The notes: generated from the sequence alone by a model not told the origin. Counted from the first letter of the stretch, positions 26,601 through 34,381 are shown. The stretch: 42,963 bases of DNA from an uncultured Prevotella sp. (GCA_900322175.1 ONYZ01000019.1:1-42963), one strand, 5' to 3'. Numbers and translations: made by a program.

Positions 26601-29600
26601 GCTTCACCATCAGCATGGACAAGAAGAGTCATCTGGCAGTAGACGTCTACAGGATTAGCACCAAAACAGCCAATGTGGCAGCAGACAAGAATGGTGTATA
26701 CGATGTCTTTGTCAACAGCAATTTCAACGACCTGACCACTGAAACCAAGGACAAGGTGGAGACTCTCTACAAACATCTGCAAACGCTTACCACCAATCAG
26801 AGTGATCTCAAGTCGTATAAAGGCTTCGTCTATCGTACACGTGGCGGTGCTACCTGCCGTCCATACGAGGGTGAGCGCAAGACTAAGTACTACAACCCTG
26901 GGACGCTGCTCGACGAGCGTACCAAGAAAATCGAGAACCCCATCATCAAGATGGACAAGCAGAGCATCAGCGGCGTGCCATTCGACGAGCCTGCCCGCTT
27001 CAAGCTCTATCTGACTAATGAGAGTGAGATGCCCGAAGCAGCATATGCGTACTTCGACCTCTATATGGTAGAAACATCTAACCCGAAGGGTGCCAAGATG
27101 ATGATCGACGGTATGCCGCTGAGCGGTAACGCCAGAACGATGGAGGTGCGCCCGGGACAGGTTACGGAGAAGACGCTTGAGGTATATGCCAGCGAGGATT
27201 TCGACTACGAGAAGCTGAAGCTGAAACTCATGTCGGTGAAGGATGTCAATACCTATCAGAAGGTGGAGTTTGATGTGCACTATCTACAGACGGCAGGCGG
27301 AGTGGCCATCTCGACACCCGGTGACAAGTGGATTATGAACTGTGACGCACCATACGAAACTGGCAAGGGATGGTATATGCCTGTGGTAATCAGTGGCTTC
27401 AACAAGAACCAGAAGAACTTCGACCACATCGAGTTCCAGTATAAGGAAAGTACGCGTGGCGATGACTACTGGACCAACCTATGCGGCTACTATAACGATT
27501 CGACAATCTATGCTGCCGCCAGTGGTACTAAGGAGATGATACCTGAGAACGGCAACATCATCACCCGATTCTTTGGAGAGGGCACGGTGATGGAAAAGGC
27601 ATACGACCTGAGGGCAGTGCTGTTCTGCAGGAACGGCAACGGATTCCTAACCAACTCGTCGAAGGTGCTCAGCGGTGTGAAGGATACCCGACGCCCGCAA
27701 CTCTTCGGCACACCAGAGCCGAAGGACGGCATACTGGGAGCTGGCGACAACATCATATTCAACTTCTCAGAAAACATCGAGTACAACTATCTGCAAGCCA
27801 CCACCAACTTTGAAGTGAAGGGCGAGACCAATGAGAACAGCATACAGGAAGCACCGGCACTGCAGTTTGATGGTAAAGGATATGCCCAAAGCGAGGCACG
27901 TCGTAACTTCGCCAACAAGAGTGTTACCATCGAGGTGATGATCAAGCCCGACGACGTCAACGAAGATATGCCAATATTCTCGCACGGACGAGACGGCAAG
28001 CAGTTGCAGCTGTGGCTGACAAAGAGAAAGACACTGAAGGCAGTGGTAGACAATGTGGTGCTGGAGACCGACTCCATCATCAGCAACTCTGGCTTCCAGC
28101 GTGTGGCACTGGTCCTCGACAACGAACATAAACAACTCTCGCTATTCAGCAAGAACCTGGATGCCCAGATGGACAGTGTGACCTATAGCGGCTACGGACC
28201 TCTAGTCTTCGGATCTACGCAGCAGACCGACATCAGTAAGCGCAAGTTCTTCAAGGGACGCATGTTGCAGGGCCGTGTCTGGAACCGTGTGATGGACATC
28301 AATCTGCTGAACACTTATGGCAATCAGTTGCTGACAGGCTATGAGATGGGACTTACCGACTATTACCCGATGAACGAGGGTAAAGGCAATTATGCTACCG
28401 ACCAGGCACAGGGTGCACACCTGATGCTACATGGTGCCAACTGGGCACAACCCAGAGGCATGTCTCTGAAACTAGACGGTAACGAGCAGCGCGAGGTGAA
28501 GGGCCTGCGCCTGAGAGAACAGTTCTTCCAGCGTAGCAGCGAGCAGGACTACACGCTGATGTTCTGGTTCAAGACCAAGGAACAGAGTGGCACTCTGCTC
28601 TGCAACGGCTCTGGAAACAAGACCGATGTAGAGGCTGAAAACAAGTTCTTCATCGGCTTCGAAAGCAATAAGCTGTTATACCGTTCGAATGGTAAGGAAT
28701 ATGCACTGGGCGACGAACTCAACGACGACGAGTGGCATCACTACGCTATGACAGTGAACCGCGCACATCAAGTGGCCAGCATCTATGTAGACAATGACAT
28801 GAAGGCGCAGTTCGCTACCGATTCGCTCGGCGGTATGCTGGGCCAGTTCTACTTAGGAAACATGGTGTGGCAGGAAAAGGGAGACAACAACGACGTGGTG
28901 CACCAGCAGAATCCTCTGACAGGACATTTCGACGGCATTGCCGTATTTGAGCAGGCACTGCCCGTATCGCTCATCAAACGCTATACTGCCAAGGCAATAG
29001 GAGGAGCTGAGAAGGGACTCATCACCTATGTGGAATTTGACCGGCAGGAGCGCCAGAAGAACGGCGACATCGTCCTGAAGCCATACGTGCTGAACAAGAA
29101 GGCTACCTACAACAAAGATGGCAAACAGACTGAGGAGCACGACAGCGTATTCGTAGACGCCATCCAGTATATCATGGACCGCGTAGACCACAACAACGGT
29201 GCTCCGATGCAGGCCTACGAGGAGTTGCGCAACCTGAACTTCAGCTATGTGGGACGCGACAACCAGCTGCTGGTGAATATCGACGAGCTGGACAGCCGTA
29301 TCAACAAGCGCACGGTGTATGTCACCGTAAACGACATACCCGACTTGAACGGCAACTACACGGCATCGCCGGCTACAATGGCTGTATTCGTTGACCGCAA
29401 CCCGCTGCGCTGGGCACAGAAGACATTCAAGGCTACGATACTGTCGGGAATCGATGATGACATCTCGTATGACGTCAACATTATCAACGACAGCGGAGCC
29501 TCGCACACCTACACCGTGACCAACATACCTAAGTGGCTCAACGTGAATAACACGACGAATGTCATCGAGCCGAAGAGTGAGCAGGTATTGACGTTCAGTA

Positions 29601-31078
29601 TCGGCAAGGACATCAACGTAGGCACATACGACGATATCATCTACCTGGCGGATGAAAACGGACTCTTCGAGCCGCTGGCGCTGAACATCACCGTCGAGGG
29701 CTCTTCGCCAGCATGGCAGGTGAACGACAACATGAAGCAGTTCTCGATGAACATTGTGGCTCGCGTACAGATTGACGACGACATCGTGACTGATTCGCGC
29801 GACATTGTTGGCGTATTCGACAACGCCGGACGCTGCATGGGAGTGGGCAATGTCAACTACGACGCTGAATCATCCGAAAGTCTGGTCTACCTGACGGTAT
29901 GCGACAGCATCACCACCAAGAAGGAACTGCGATTCAAGCTGTGGCACTATGAAACTGGCAAGGTCATGATACTGACCCCGTCAAAGACCATCGAATTCAA
30001 GTCGGAGGGATTCGAAGGCACCACCAAGCATCCTATCGTGCTGAAGGCCACCGACCAGTATGTACAGACCATCGACCTGTGGCCTGGCTGGAACTGGATC
30101 TCGCTGAACGTGCTGAACAATGAATACCGCGATCTCAAGAAGTTGCTGGCCAAGTTCGAATGGCAGGAGAACGACCAGCTGACAGACGAGACCCACAACC
30201 TGTCGCTGCTGTATTACAACGGCGAGTGGATAGCCAACAAGGGCAGCTCGAAGCTGAGCGACCACCGACTAAGGGTGAGCTACAGCTACCGTGTGAAGGT
30301 GAACAACTATATACAGATACAATTGGAGGGTAGCGCTGTGAAGACCGAAGCCGACCGTACCATCAATGTGAAGACCGGCTGGAACAGCATCGGCTATACA
30401 CCAATGGTGAACCTGCCGATAGCAACAGCGCTGGCCGACTATCTGGACGAGGCCGAGGACGGCGACGTGCTGAAGAGCAAGACATCATTTGCCATGTTCT
30501 CAAGAGGTGCCAACGGCTCGCGCGAATGGAAGGGCAACCTAAAGTATCTGAAGCCGGGCGAGGGCTATATGCTGTATCGCACACGCGAAGGCGAAGTGCA
30601 GTTCACATATCCATTCCTGGAGGCCAACGCCACATTCTTTGAGCAGAGCAACCAGGCTCCGAAGATGTGGGACGACTACATGAGCAACATGGTGATGACG
30701 GCCACTGCCGACGGCATAGAGCTGCACGAGGGCGACAAGCTGATAGCCTATAGCGGTGCCGAAATCCGTGGCGAAAGCGTAGTAAGCTCCGATGATCACG
30801 ACGGCATCTTCTACCTCACCATCGCCGGCAATGAGAAGGCCCCGCTATCGTTTGCCATCGAGCGCGAGGGCGACATCATCGCCACCACTGGCGAGGTGAT
30901 GACCTACCAGAAGGATGCCGTAAGCGGTACTCCCGAGGAGCCTACGAAGATCAGCTTCGTACGCAGCGACATGCTGCCACAACGCGGCTGGTACACCGTA
31001 CAGGGCATCAAACTGCAGAAGCGACCCACACAGAGTGGCGTATATATTTATAATGGTAAGAAACAGGTAATTAAGTAA
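20648..31078 (+). CDS. giant exported multidomain surface protein with T9SS-like C-terminus
   Basis: A 3476-residue protein, uninterrupted over 10.4 kb. A signal peptide (WATAVLLMLIMCLLPQRAWG) precedes these regions, by eye: a GLUG/beta-helix-like region (~77-235, GIFNGNGHTLKL), Fn3-like segments (~433-520, ~548-631), a second GLUG-like region (~661-868, FNGNGYTLTY), another Fn3-like domain (~924-1002), two or three CarboxypepD_reg-like domains (~1018-1255, YTDESGYFVKSGLPY), a large unrecognised centre (~1280-2350), an Ig-like piece (PKDGILGAGDNIIFNFSEN), two LamG-like domains (~2402-2562, ~2605-2775), a BACON-like segment (~2932-3018), a GWNWISLNV module (~3142-3228), and a C-terminal tail (GWYTVQGIKL..GVYIYNGKKQVIK) like the T9SS sorting regions of Prevotella. 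It is probably surface-attached and binds carbohydrate or protein. No catalytic motif was seen. ATG at 20675 is an alternative start. The stop overlaps the next ATG (TAATG). Confidence 0.85.
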   Translation: MIHLRHDEKMWATAVLLMLIMCLLPQRAWGANSNDEDDTVLIDGVTYHVLRNNDDWTRFIEMVRKAKGKEDVNAIMDADFTIANSVGSYDGSPYRGIFNGNGHTLKLEILTDNTAYAAPFMKAKDYTIKNLHVTGYATGGIHSSGLVGSSAGTDYINNCWVSATVNTSSTHAGGFIGHGGKGTHNIDNCLFDGKIASSLTSGTRIAGSIIGWEDGGTSNVITNTLENATYSGFSRTGFSYNANSGGTAYGNSSANKSNWSYHNWSEMKGNVVGSKTVDQLVAQLGSDDWQNANNRAVPKMAVYDPKPNVEFYDIIPGVEEGDEGTVKIPFSCDNVVKWIEASYTDEYGNKKNLGRTTLPQNSYSGYLKLPATEAHRNLGLTIKFLMGGTSKVLYANGKGDAQIHNPRMLKAEIMSFVPKAEGSEQPAITDAGAVMLKWTTKDMKINDLIDGDAFMIQRTLTGNIDDYEDVGSVVFDSQDSIYEYKDSTLIDALSAELIDSVTGIPLVRYRVYRAATQPLWGMAKNPTVAYVQPQMATLLLLEPTEAKAEWSNETERQVKVKWNYRPSDNSHNYVWDNRAAMKLEVMSFRRDGTMVDSIVTKLTEKQMEDRQMEVQLTRSCVTYQMRLIVDGSMSPIGKGKGQIFTLIRNDNDYAAYRDSYNANTLTSRQNAILMANVTSPTNSSMLGTGEHPFAHNFNGNGYTLTYNNTWAGSWRGIVQHATDGAVLTYLKTKGKLYHNCRYAASLVAYLHTGNMFIENCYSEMTIQPVNSIWTENSRTGGMVGLVGSTDKDKSASLRISNSQFAGKFEGGGSWTSMVGWREEGNFAMISNSYYNGNHEDESRGNATFMFSNDGNHWWNIIEGSYYKEALGDVQGEQSNTAPDNWCWENGMPKMEQKEFSPLVSGSEVAVTLPSGKFYYENIGKIDPTSLKIETRQSSVVLTWKNVDDNPVDYYEVWRRDTLTKDSVCIATQLVDMQYEDRTTSPVHYYVYKVLAATNCEGTSFTHTPWKEGHCQQTAKVSGYLRFDDGTGIPGQPINITLTAHGISETVYTDESGYFVKSGLPYFNSTETTYSVMPGINGYSKGATPVTFGVKPGDNTVANVVFVFDKSVKFSGFVQYNGTSIPVQGVSFIVDGHEVHNSAGKVVSDFEGKFSFRMLPDTKHSIQAVKDGHKFYQNGYYHEEDDTTKVEYNFTTDKAGIYFYDNTRVKLIGRVAGGKDQGAIPLGNSLSKNNLGNNLQMVFTLEGDNSSRLVWDIQDTKKKERDEEFEHKAHDNKHRYMTSVHTTLNRMVVKPDVHTGEYEVWLPPVKWKIQQITAQGYATLFQDGKTGDVIDLSDSIHVHNDHYEGVWKNANGDDVTQVDAEYYAQYSRIYHTPVLIDYKQMVYDNFEYFGDRYYNASNLKGENVTVPLAYGVRKKDWPADKADSLETVYSFGHPVFDIERSYPIKISAIEKYYYNNDIKNDTVDIVRLSGGEVTIHNGMMSSTHRDVIKLDSVGEALYDLKAKQIPYMLTGKDALRTVTMTLLMDGTYYEAKPLQAYILNLYNIAGAKDVLSFSKPQLIDVLRDPPGGGSSAKLSKGTTLKYTYNLDWSVKGGVNISMSFGAKQMMFTGVSIGVGSAALTGFVQGADTGYPLDIALVVSGKGKKAWSYTMTTTADISTSSENTMVGADADVYIGTVTNITMKPAIAIRALPHDMFNTLKGQMAAGRLVEIATGRSKDGDTLHLVRDEVLSYGPQKVSTFMHSQKYITDQLLPALADQCASLLFFGTEEQARQKAKQTGEPVYLSLLQPDDNGFALMNTTNGDGTGDYIYNSTANRNRNAKSYLVVLPDDSKDEKVDSIKVFCESMMEWMRLIAQNESEKLAATDLVKNFDIDGGSGLSYSESFKSEISISEEFKFPWEGSSDIKLLGNLATLISKSIGKLFDKGGTKVKTKPAGPDDADNKSGFVFETTWGFLNTQFKIVPVLEFNTDRTNGMTKTLDRKESFTISMDKKSHLAVDVYRISTKTANVAADKNGVYDVFVNSNFNDLTTETKDKVETLYKHLQTLTTNQSDLKSYKGFVYRTRGGATCRPYEGERKTKYYNPGTLLDERTKKIENPIIKMDKQSISGVPFDEPARFKLYLTNESEMPEAAYAYFDLYMVETSNPKGAKMMIDGMPLSGNARTMEVRPGQVTEKTLEVYASEDFDYEKLKLKLMSVKDVNTYQKVEFDVHYLQTAGGVAISTPGDKWIMNCDAPYETGKGWYMPVVISGFNKNQKNFDHIEFQYKESTRGDDYWTNLCGYYNDSTIYAAASGTKEMIPENGNIITRFFGEGTVMEKAYDLRAVLFCRNGNGFLTNSSKVLSGVKDTRRPQLFGTPEPKDGILGAGDNIIFNFSENIEYNYLQATTNFEVKGETNENSIQEAPALQFDGKGYAQSEARRNFANKSVTIEVMIKPDDVNEDMPIFSHGRDGKQLQLWLTKRKTLKAVVDNVVLETDSIISNSGFQRVALVLDNEHKQLSLFSKNLDAQMDSVTYSGYGPLVFGSTQQTDISKRKFFKGRMLQGRVWNRVMDINLLNTYGNQLLTGYEMGLTDYYPMNEGKGNYATDQAQGAHLMLHGANWAQPRGMSLKLDGNEQREVKGLRLREQFFQRSSEQDYTLMFWFKTKEQSGTLLCNGSGNKTDVEAENKFFIGFESNKLLYRSNGKEYALGDELNDDEWHHYAMTVNRAHQVASIYVDNDMKAQFATDSLGGMLGQFYLGNMVWQEKGDNNDVVHQQNPLTGHFDGIAVFEQALPVSLIKRYTAKAIGGAEKGLITYVEFDRQERQKNGDIVLKPYVLNKKATYNKDGKQTEEHDSVFVDAIQYIMDRVDHNNGAPMQAYEELRNLNFSYVGRDNQLLVNIDELDSRINKRTVYVTVNDIPDLNGNYTASPATMAVFVDRNPLRWAQKTFKATILSGIDDDISYDVNIINDSGASHTYTVTNIPKWLNVNNTTNVIEPKSEQVLTFSIGKDINVGTYDDIIYLADENGLFEPLALNITVEGSSPAWQVNDNMKQFSMNIVARVQIDDDIVTDSRDIVGVFDNAGRCMGVGNVNYDAESSESLVYLTVCDSITTKKELRFKLWHYETGKVMILTPSKTIEFKSEGFEGTTKHPIVLKATDQYVQTIDLWPGWNWISLNVLNNEYRDLKKLLAKFEWQENDQLTDETHNLSLLYYNGEWIANKGSSKLSDHRLRVSYSYRVKVNNYIQIQLEGSAVKTEADRTINVKTGWNSIGYTPMVNLPIATALADYLDEAEDGDVLKSKTSFAMFSRGANGSREWKGNLKYLKPGEGYMLYRTREGEVQFTYPFLEANATFFEQSNQAPKMWDDYMSNMVMTATADGIELHEGDKLIAYSGAEIRGESVVSSDDHDGIFYLTIAGNEKAPLSFAIEREGDIIATTGEVMTYQKDAVSGTPEEPTKISFVRSDMLPQRGWYTVQGIKLQKRPTQSGVYIYNGKKQVIK

Positions 31079-31866
31079 TGACTATTATGAAGATAAGGTA
31101 TTTAGTATTTAGTTTATGCGTGTTGGCAGTGTGGGGCTGCTCATCGGATGGCGACAATGACGGCGCTCCCACTTCCACGTTTGTCAAATCCCCAAGGCCC
31201 ACGTGGGCGATAGACTGGAGCTCTAACGTAGCCATGCCCGACTGGCAGGAGCCCATATCAGAAGACTTCGAGTGCAGCATGGATCTGCTGGTGACGCTTA
31301 GCCCGGAATATCGCGCTTATTCCACCGACAACGACGTGATGGCAATGTTCATAGGCGACGAATGCAGGGCGCTGAGCTACCGCAACGAGATGGCCAATGG
31401 CAATGTGGCTTACCTGCTACACGTCAAGGGGAGCAGCGATGAAGTAGACCTGCCGATGGAGCTGCGATTCTACTGCGAACAGTTGCACACGATGAATGTC
31501 ACGAATGCCGTGCCCCCATTCACGCCCAACAATCTGATGGGAGTGGCCTATCAGTTGGAACTGAACATAGGCGACGAGAGCACCAAATATCCGTATAGCA
31601 CCGAACTGAACATTAAGCTGCCCGACGAACTGCCCTTCAGCGTGAGCGACGATGACATGCTGGCCGTATTTGTGGGCAACGAGTGCCGCGCCATCGGCGG
31701 TCGCAATCCGGAGTTGTTCGAGGGCTGGCGCATGGTGGTGTTCAGCAAGCAGGCCAACGAGTCGGCCCAGATACGCTACTATAGCGAAGAGAAGGGGGGC
31801 ATCTACACGTTCCTGAAGACCTTCACACTGAATGACCGCCTGCAACAGGTGAACATCGCGTTTTGA
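31078..31866 (+). CDS. lipoprotein, partner of the giant protein
   Basis: A 262-residue (or 259 from the ATG at 31087) lipoprotein with signal sequence MKIRYLVFSLCVLAVWGC ending in a lipobox-like WGC and followed by an acidic SSDGDND stretch, a surface-export-like context in Bacteroidota. The body has two similar halves, each with a D-x-M-A-x-F-x-G-x-E-C-R-A motif (DVMAMFIGDECRALS and DMLAVFVGNECRAIG) followed by beta-rich sequence. The giant protein's C-terminal region carries looser versions (DIVGVFDNAGRCMGVG, KLIAYSGAEIRGES). The first ATG overlaps the giant gene's stop codon, so the two are translationally coupled and probably act together. Function unknown. A strong terminator follows at 31922. 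Confidence 0.8.
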   Translation: MTIMKIRYLVFSLCVLAVWGCSSDGDNDGAPTSTFVKSPRPTWAIDWSSNVAMPDWQEPISEDFECSMDLLVTLSPEYRAYSTDNDVMAMFIGDECRALSYRNEMANGNVAYLLHVKGSSDEVDLPMELRFYCEQLHTMNVTNAVPPFTPNNLMGVAYQLELNIGDESTKYPYSTELNIKLPDELPFSVSDDDMLAVFVGNECRAIGGRNPELFEGWRMVVFSKQANESAQIRYYSEEKGGIYTFLKTFTLNDRLQQVNIAF

Positions 31867-31921
31867 ACGTCGGATGCTGATGCCCTGCGCCACGGCGGCA
31901 CCGAGCGGCAGAGGCACTAAA

Positions 31922-31957
31922 AAATCCCGAGAGCGACACCATTTCGCCTCGGGATTT
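31922..31957 (+). terminator. terminator after the giant protein/lipoprotein operon
   Basis: AAATCCCGAG (31922-31931) pairs with CTCGGGATTT (31948-31957), extended inside by GCGA/TCGC with a one-base bulge, giving a ~14-bp stem followed by AT-rich sequence. A-rich sequence precedes it, so it may also serve leftward transcription from nrfHA. Confidence 0.8.
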
Positions 31958-32125
31958 AAATTTTATATGTATTTTCGGGTCGCGCGGGCCACTATATGGG
32001 GCATATAGACCACCTCGCAGGGGCTTGTTGGGACGCAGTCCATCACGCTCCATCTTGTCGAGACTTTCCAATTCCTGTTTGGCCTCAGCATACATTTTAT
32101 GGATGTCAGCCACATCTTTCTTCAT
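31957..32125 (-). CDS. doubtful small ORF or gene remnant downstream of nrfA
   Basis: An open frame begins at 32125 with MKKDVADIHKMYAEAKQELE, which has plausible coding composition and an amphipathic helix character for ~55 codons (to PKIHIKF). It then runs through the terminator hairpin and on over the lipoprotein 3' end to a stop at 31823. The protein was not recognised. The C-terminal part is almost certainly not native, so this could be a truncated gene whose 3' end was replaced, or chance. The interval 31867-32191 otherwise holds only the terminator. Confidence 0.3.
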
Positions 32126-32191
32126 TTTAGGGCGTTATCTGAGCCTGAACTGCCATTGCTGACAAGAACAATGCAACTGGTTTGGTTCACA

Positions 32192-33751
32192 TCAAATCTC
32201 GATAAGCTTACCGTTCTTCTTCGCCTCCTCAATCCACTTGGGCTCGATTTCCTGCAGGAACTTCTGCTTGTTCTCGTTCAACTTCTGCATGTCGAGACCG
32301 ATGGCGGCCTGAGCCTTGGCCTTAGTGCTATAATCGGGCACGGGGATAGCATCGGTATGTCCGTGCTTGGCAGCTACGCGGGCAATGAGCAAGCGGGCTT
32401 GCTGAGCATAGTCTACGGAGTGAGAGAGCAGGCGAACCACCTCCTGTGGTGCATGGAAGGTTGCACCATGTGAGGCGATGGCATAGTCCCAACGCCACTG
32501 ACTCTTGCGCAACAGAGCCTGGATGGGCGACATCTCGGCATCGGTGGCACCCTTGTCGATGATGAACTTGGCCTCGAAGTGGGCACGGGCCAGCTCCTGC
32601 TCGGCACGGTTGCGCACCTCGTTGCACTTCTCCTGACGATCATAGACGTTCTGGCGCAACACCTCGGCATCCTGGCGGTGACAGGTCTGGCAGGTGCGGT
32701 CGATCTTAGCCAGAGGCGACTGAATCTGGTGGTCAGAGAACTTCACGCCGCCCTCCTGCTTGTACGGCATGTGGCAGTCGGCACACGACACACCGCGCTG
32801 GGCATGGATGCCGTGCTGCGACATCTCCCAACCAGGATGCTGGGCCTTCAGAATCTTGGTCTTCGACAGCGGATGGATATAGTCGTAGAAGCCGATCTCG
32901 TCATAGTATTCCTCGGCGGCTTCGCAGGTCAAGCCCTTGTCGTGTGGGAAAACGAGATAGTTGGCCTTGCCGGGATTCTTCTCATCATTAGGTTTAATAA
33001 AGTAGTACTCCACGTGGCACTGGGCGCACACCAGCGATCGCTTCTCCTGATGAGTGGCATTCTTTACATCCAGACCGCGACGGGCAAAAGCCTCGTAGAG
33101 AGCAGGACGGGCAGGGCGCAGATCCATCGTGCGTGCATCGTGACAGTCTGAGCAACCAATGGTGTTAACCTGCTCAGCACCCAGTTCGCTCCACTTCTTG
33201 GCATAGAAGTTAGCAGGGTCAAACTGATCCTTACCATTACCCAGTTCGCGCATCATGCGAGGCACATCCGGACCCTTACACGTCCAACAGGTTGCGGGCT
33301 GCATATCGACGGCGATAGAGTCACGCCCGTCGGCAGTCTTCACCGTTATGCCAGGATTGCCAGTGCGCAGAATCTTGCGCATATCCTCCAGGGCGTGCTT
33401 ATGGCCGCGAGGGGTGTTGTAGTGGCGCGAGAAGGCATAACCTGCCCACAGCACTACCATCTCAGGACGCTGCTCGAGCACATCCACCTCCTGCGACGAG
33501 TTGTACTTCGACTTGAACGAGGTGTCCTCCGTCATCGCCCAAGTCTCGTATTCGCGTGGAAAGTCGGCCTTGAACTTCTCATTCTGAGCGATGATTTCAT
33601 CCTCAAACACGGTACGCTTGTTGTTAAACACACTGGCCACCTCGGCCCTGCGCTCCATCAGCGACGAAACCAGCAGTCCCAAGATAAAGACCGCTGCCAT
33701 CGATCCTCCAAACAGGATCCAACCTTGCCATTGTTTTAATTGCTTTGCCAT
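32192..33751 (-). CDS. nrfA: cytochrome c nitrite reductase, catalytic subunit (ammonia-forming)
   Basis: A 519-residue pentahaem cytochrome c that reduces nitrite to ammonium with six electrons in the periplasm. The catalytic haem site is the lysine-ligated CWTCK (~residue 155). Four CxxCH sites follow: CSDCH, CAQCH, CADCH and CQTCH. Conserved NrfA text includes GYAFSRHYNTPRGH, HPGWEMSQHGIHA, DHQIQSPL, and the late HGATFHAPQE that supplies a distal histidine. The N-terminus (WILFGGSMAAVFILGLLVSSL) is an uncleaved anchor or signal peptide. It lies downstream of nrfH with 19 bp between them, filled by an AT-rich repeat. Together they form a membrane-bound quinol-nitrite oxidoreductase for anaerobic respiration or nitrite detoxification. 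Confidence 0.96.
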   Translation of the reverse strand: MAKQLKQWQGWILFGGSMAAVFILGLLVSSLMERRAEVASVFNNKRTVFEDEIIAQNEKFKADFPREYETWAMTEDTSFKSKYNSSQEVDVLEQRPEMVVLWAGYAFSRHYNTPRGHKHALEDMRKILRTGNPGITVKTADGRDSIAVDMQPATCWTCKGPDVPRMMRELGNGKDQFDPANFYAKKWSELGAEQVNTIGCSDCHDARTMDLRPARPALYEAFARRGLDVKNATHQEKRSLVCAQCHVEYYFIKPNDEKNPGKANYLVFPHDKGLTCEAAEEYYDEIGFYDYIHPLSKTKILKAQHPGWEMSQHGIHAQRGVSCADCHMPYKQEGGVKFSDHQIQSPLAKIDRTCQTCHRQDAEVLRQNVYDRQEKCNEVRNRAEQELARAHFEAKFIIDKGATDAEMSPIQALLRKSQWRWDYAIASHGATFHAPQEVVRLLSHSVDYAQQARLLIARVAAKHGHTDAIPVPDYSTKAKAQAAIGLDMQKLNENKQKFLQEIEPKWIEEAKKNGKLIEI

Positions 33752-33755
33752 ATCT

Positions 33756-33785
33756 CAAAATTCTAAATTCTTAATCCTTAATTAA
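33756..33785. repeat. AT-rich repeat across the nrfH stop and nrfH-nrfA spacer
   Basis: AAATTCTAAATTCTTAATCC is the core of the block, of the same family as 661-690. On the minus strand it supplies the last NrfH codons (LIKD), the stop codon and most of the spacer before nrfA. Confidence 0.6.
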
Positions 33786-34361
33786 ACTCTGTAGCCAATC
33801 GGGTACGGGAGAGGGTGGTAGCGGTGTCACGCCTTCAGCTCCAGGTGTCGCCATCAGCGAGTTCATGCCGCCGTGGGGTACGTTGCGATGACAGTCCCAG
33901 CACACTTTGCCGCCCTGAGCCTTCTGCATCATATAGCCCATACGCCCCGTCTTCACAAACTCTGTATTCAACTGCTCGTGACAGCGGATACAATTGTCCA
34001 TCACCACCTGACCCGTCAGCGTTTCGGCCTTGATGGCCTGATGCTCCATGTGTCCCACGAAATACGCCGTATGCTTCAAGCCGTCCACCGCCTTGAAGCC
34101 ATAATAAACGGCCATGTTCTGATGGGGCACATGACAATCATTGCAGGTAGCACCATTCTTCTGATTATCGATACGTCCGTGCGATGAGTGGCTCCATGTA
34201 GCGTAGTAAGGTGTCATGATGTGGCAGTTGACGCAGGCCGACGGGTTATCGCCGATAAAATAAGTATGCGCCCTAAGCAGATACATAAATAATCCGCCGA
34301 GGCCGCATACGACGCCCGCAATCACAATCAATCCTATCTTTTTCTTCTCTCCAACGTTCAT
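33771..34361 (-). CDS. nrfH: cytochrome c nitrite reductase, small subunit (quinol dehydrogenase)
   Basis: A 196-residue NapC/NrfH-family membrane tetrahaem cytochrome. One N-terminal helix (IGLIVIAGVVCGLGGLFMYLL, with up to 20 residues of core) anchors it. Four haem-binding sites follow: CVNCH, CNDCH, CIRCH and CWDCH. It takes electrons from menaquinol and passes them to NrfA. The C-terminal tail (VTPLPPSPVPDW..) is proline-rich, and its last residues are coded by an AT-rich repeat. It is the first gene of the leftward nrfHA operon, with a TATATTTG -7 box at 34382-34389 and a palindrome at 34432-34445 shared with the divergent regulator gene. Confidence 0.95.
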   Translation of the reverse strand: MNVGEKKKIGLIVIAGVVCGLGGLFMYLLRAHTYFIGDNPSACVNCHIMTPYYATWSHSSHGRIDNQKNGATCNDCHVPHQNMAVYYGFKAVDGLKHTAYFVGHMEHQAIKAETLTGQVVMDNCIRCHEQLNTEFVKTGRMGYMMQKAQGGKVCWDCHRNVPHGGMNSLMATPGAEGVTPLPPSPVPDWLQSLIKD

Positions 34362-34381
34362 GTCAATAGGTTTTTAGTTTG

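Noticed and set aside
26396-27280. 294-codon minus-strand frame inside the giant gene
   Set aside because: The giant gene is an uninterrupted, domain-bearing frame; the opposite frame is histidine/leucine-rich shadow sequence without family features.
28853-29506. 217-codon minus-strand frame inside the giant gene
   Set aside because: Shadow of the LamG-like and BACON-like coding region; valine/tyrosine-rich composition reflects the reverse complement of GAC/AAC/TAC codons.
20648-31078. Reading the giant protein as a toxin (Rhs- or RTX-like)
   Set aside because: No YD repeats, no GGXGXD calcium repeats and no C-terminal toxin domain; the tail is a T9SS-like end.
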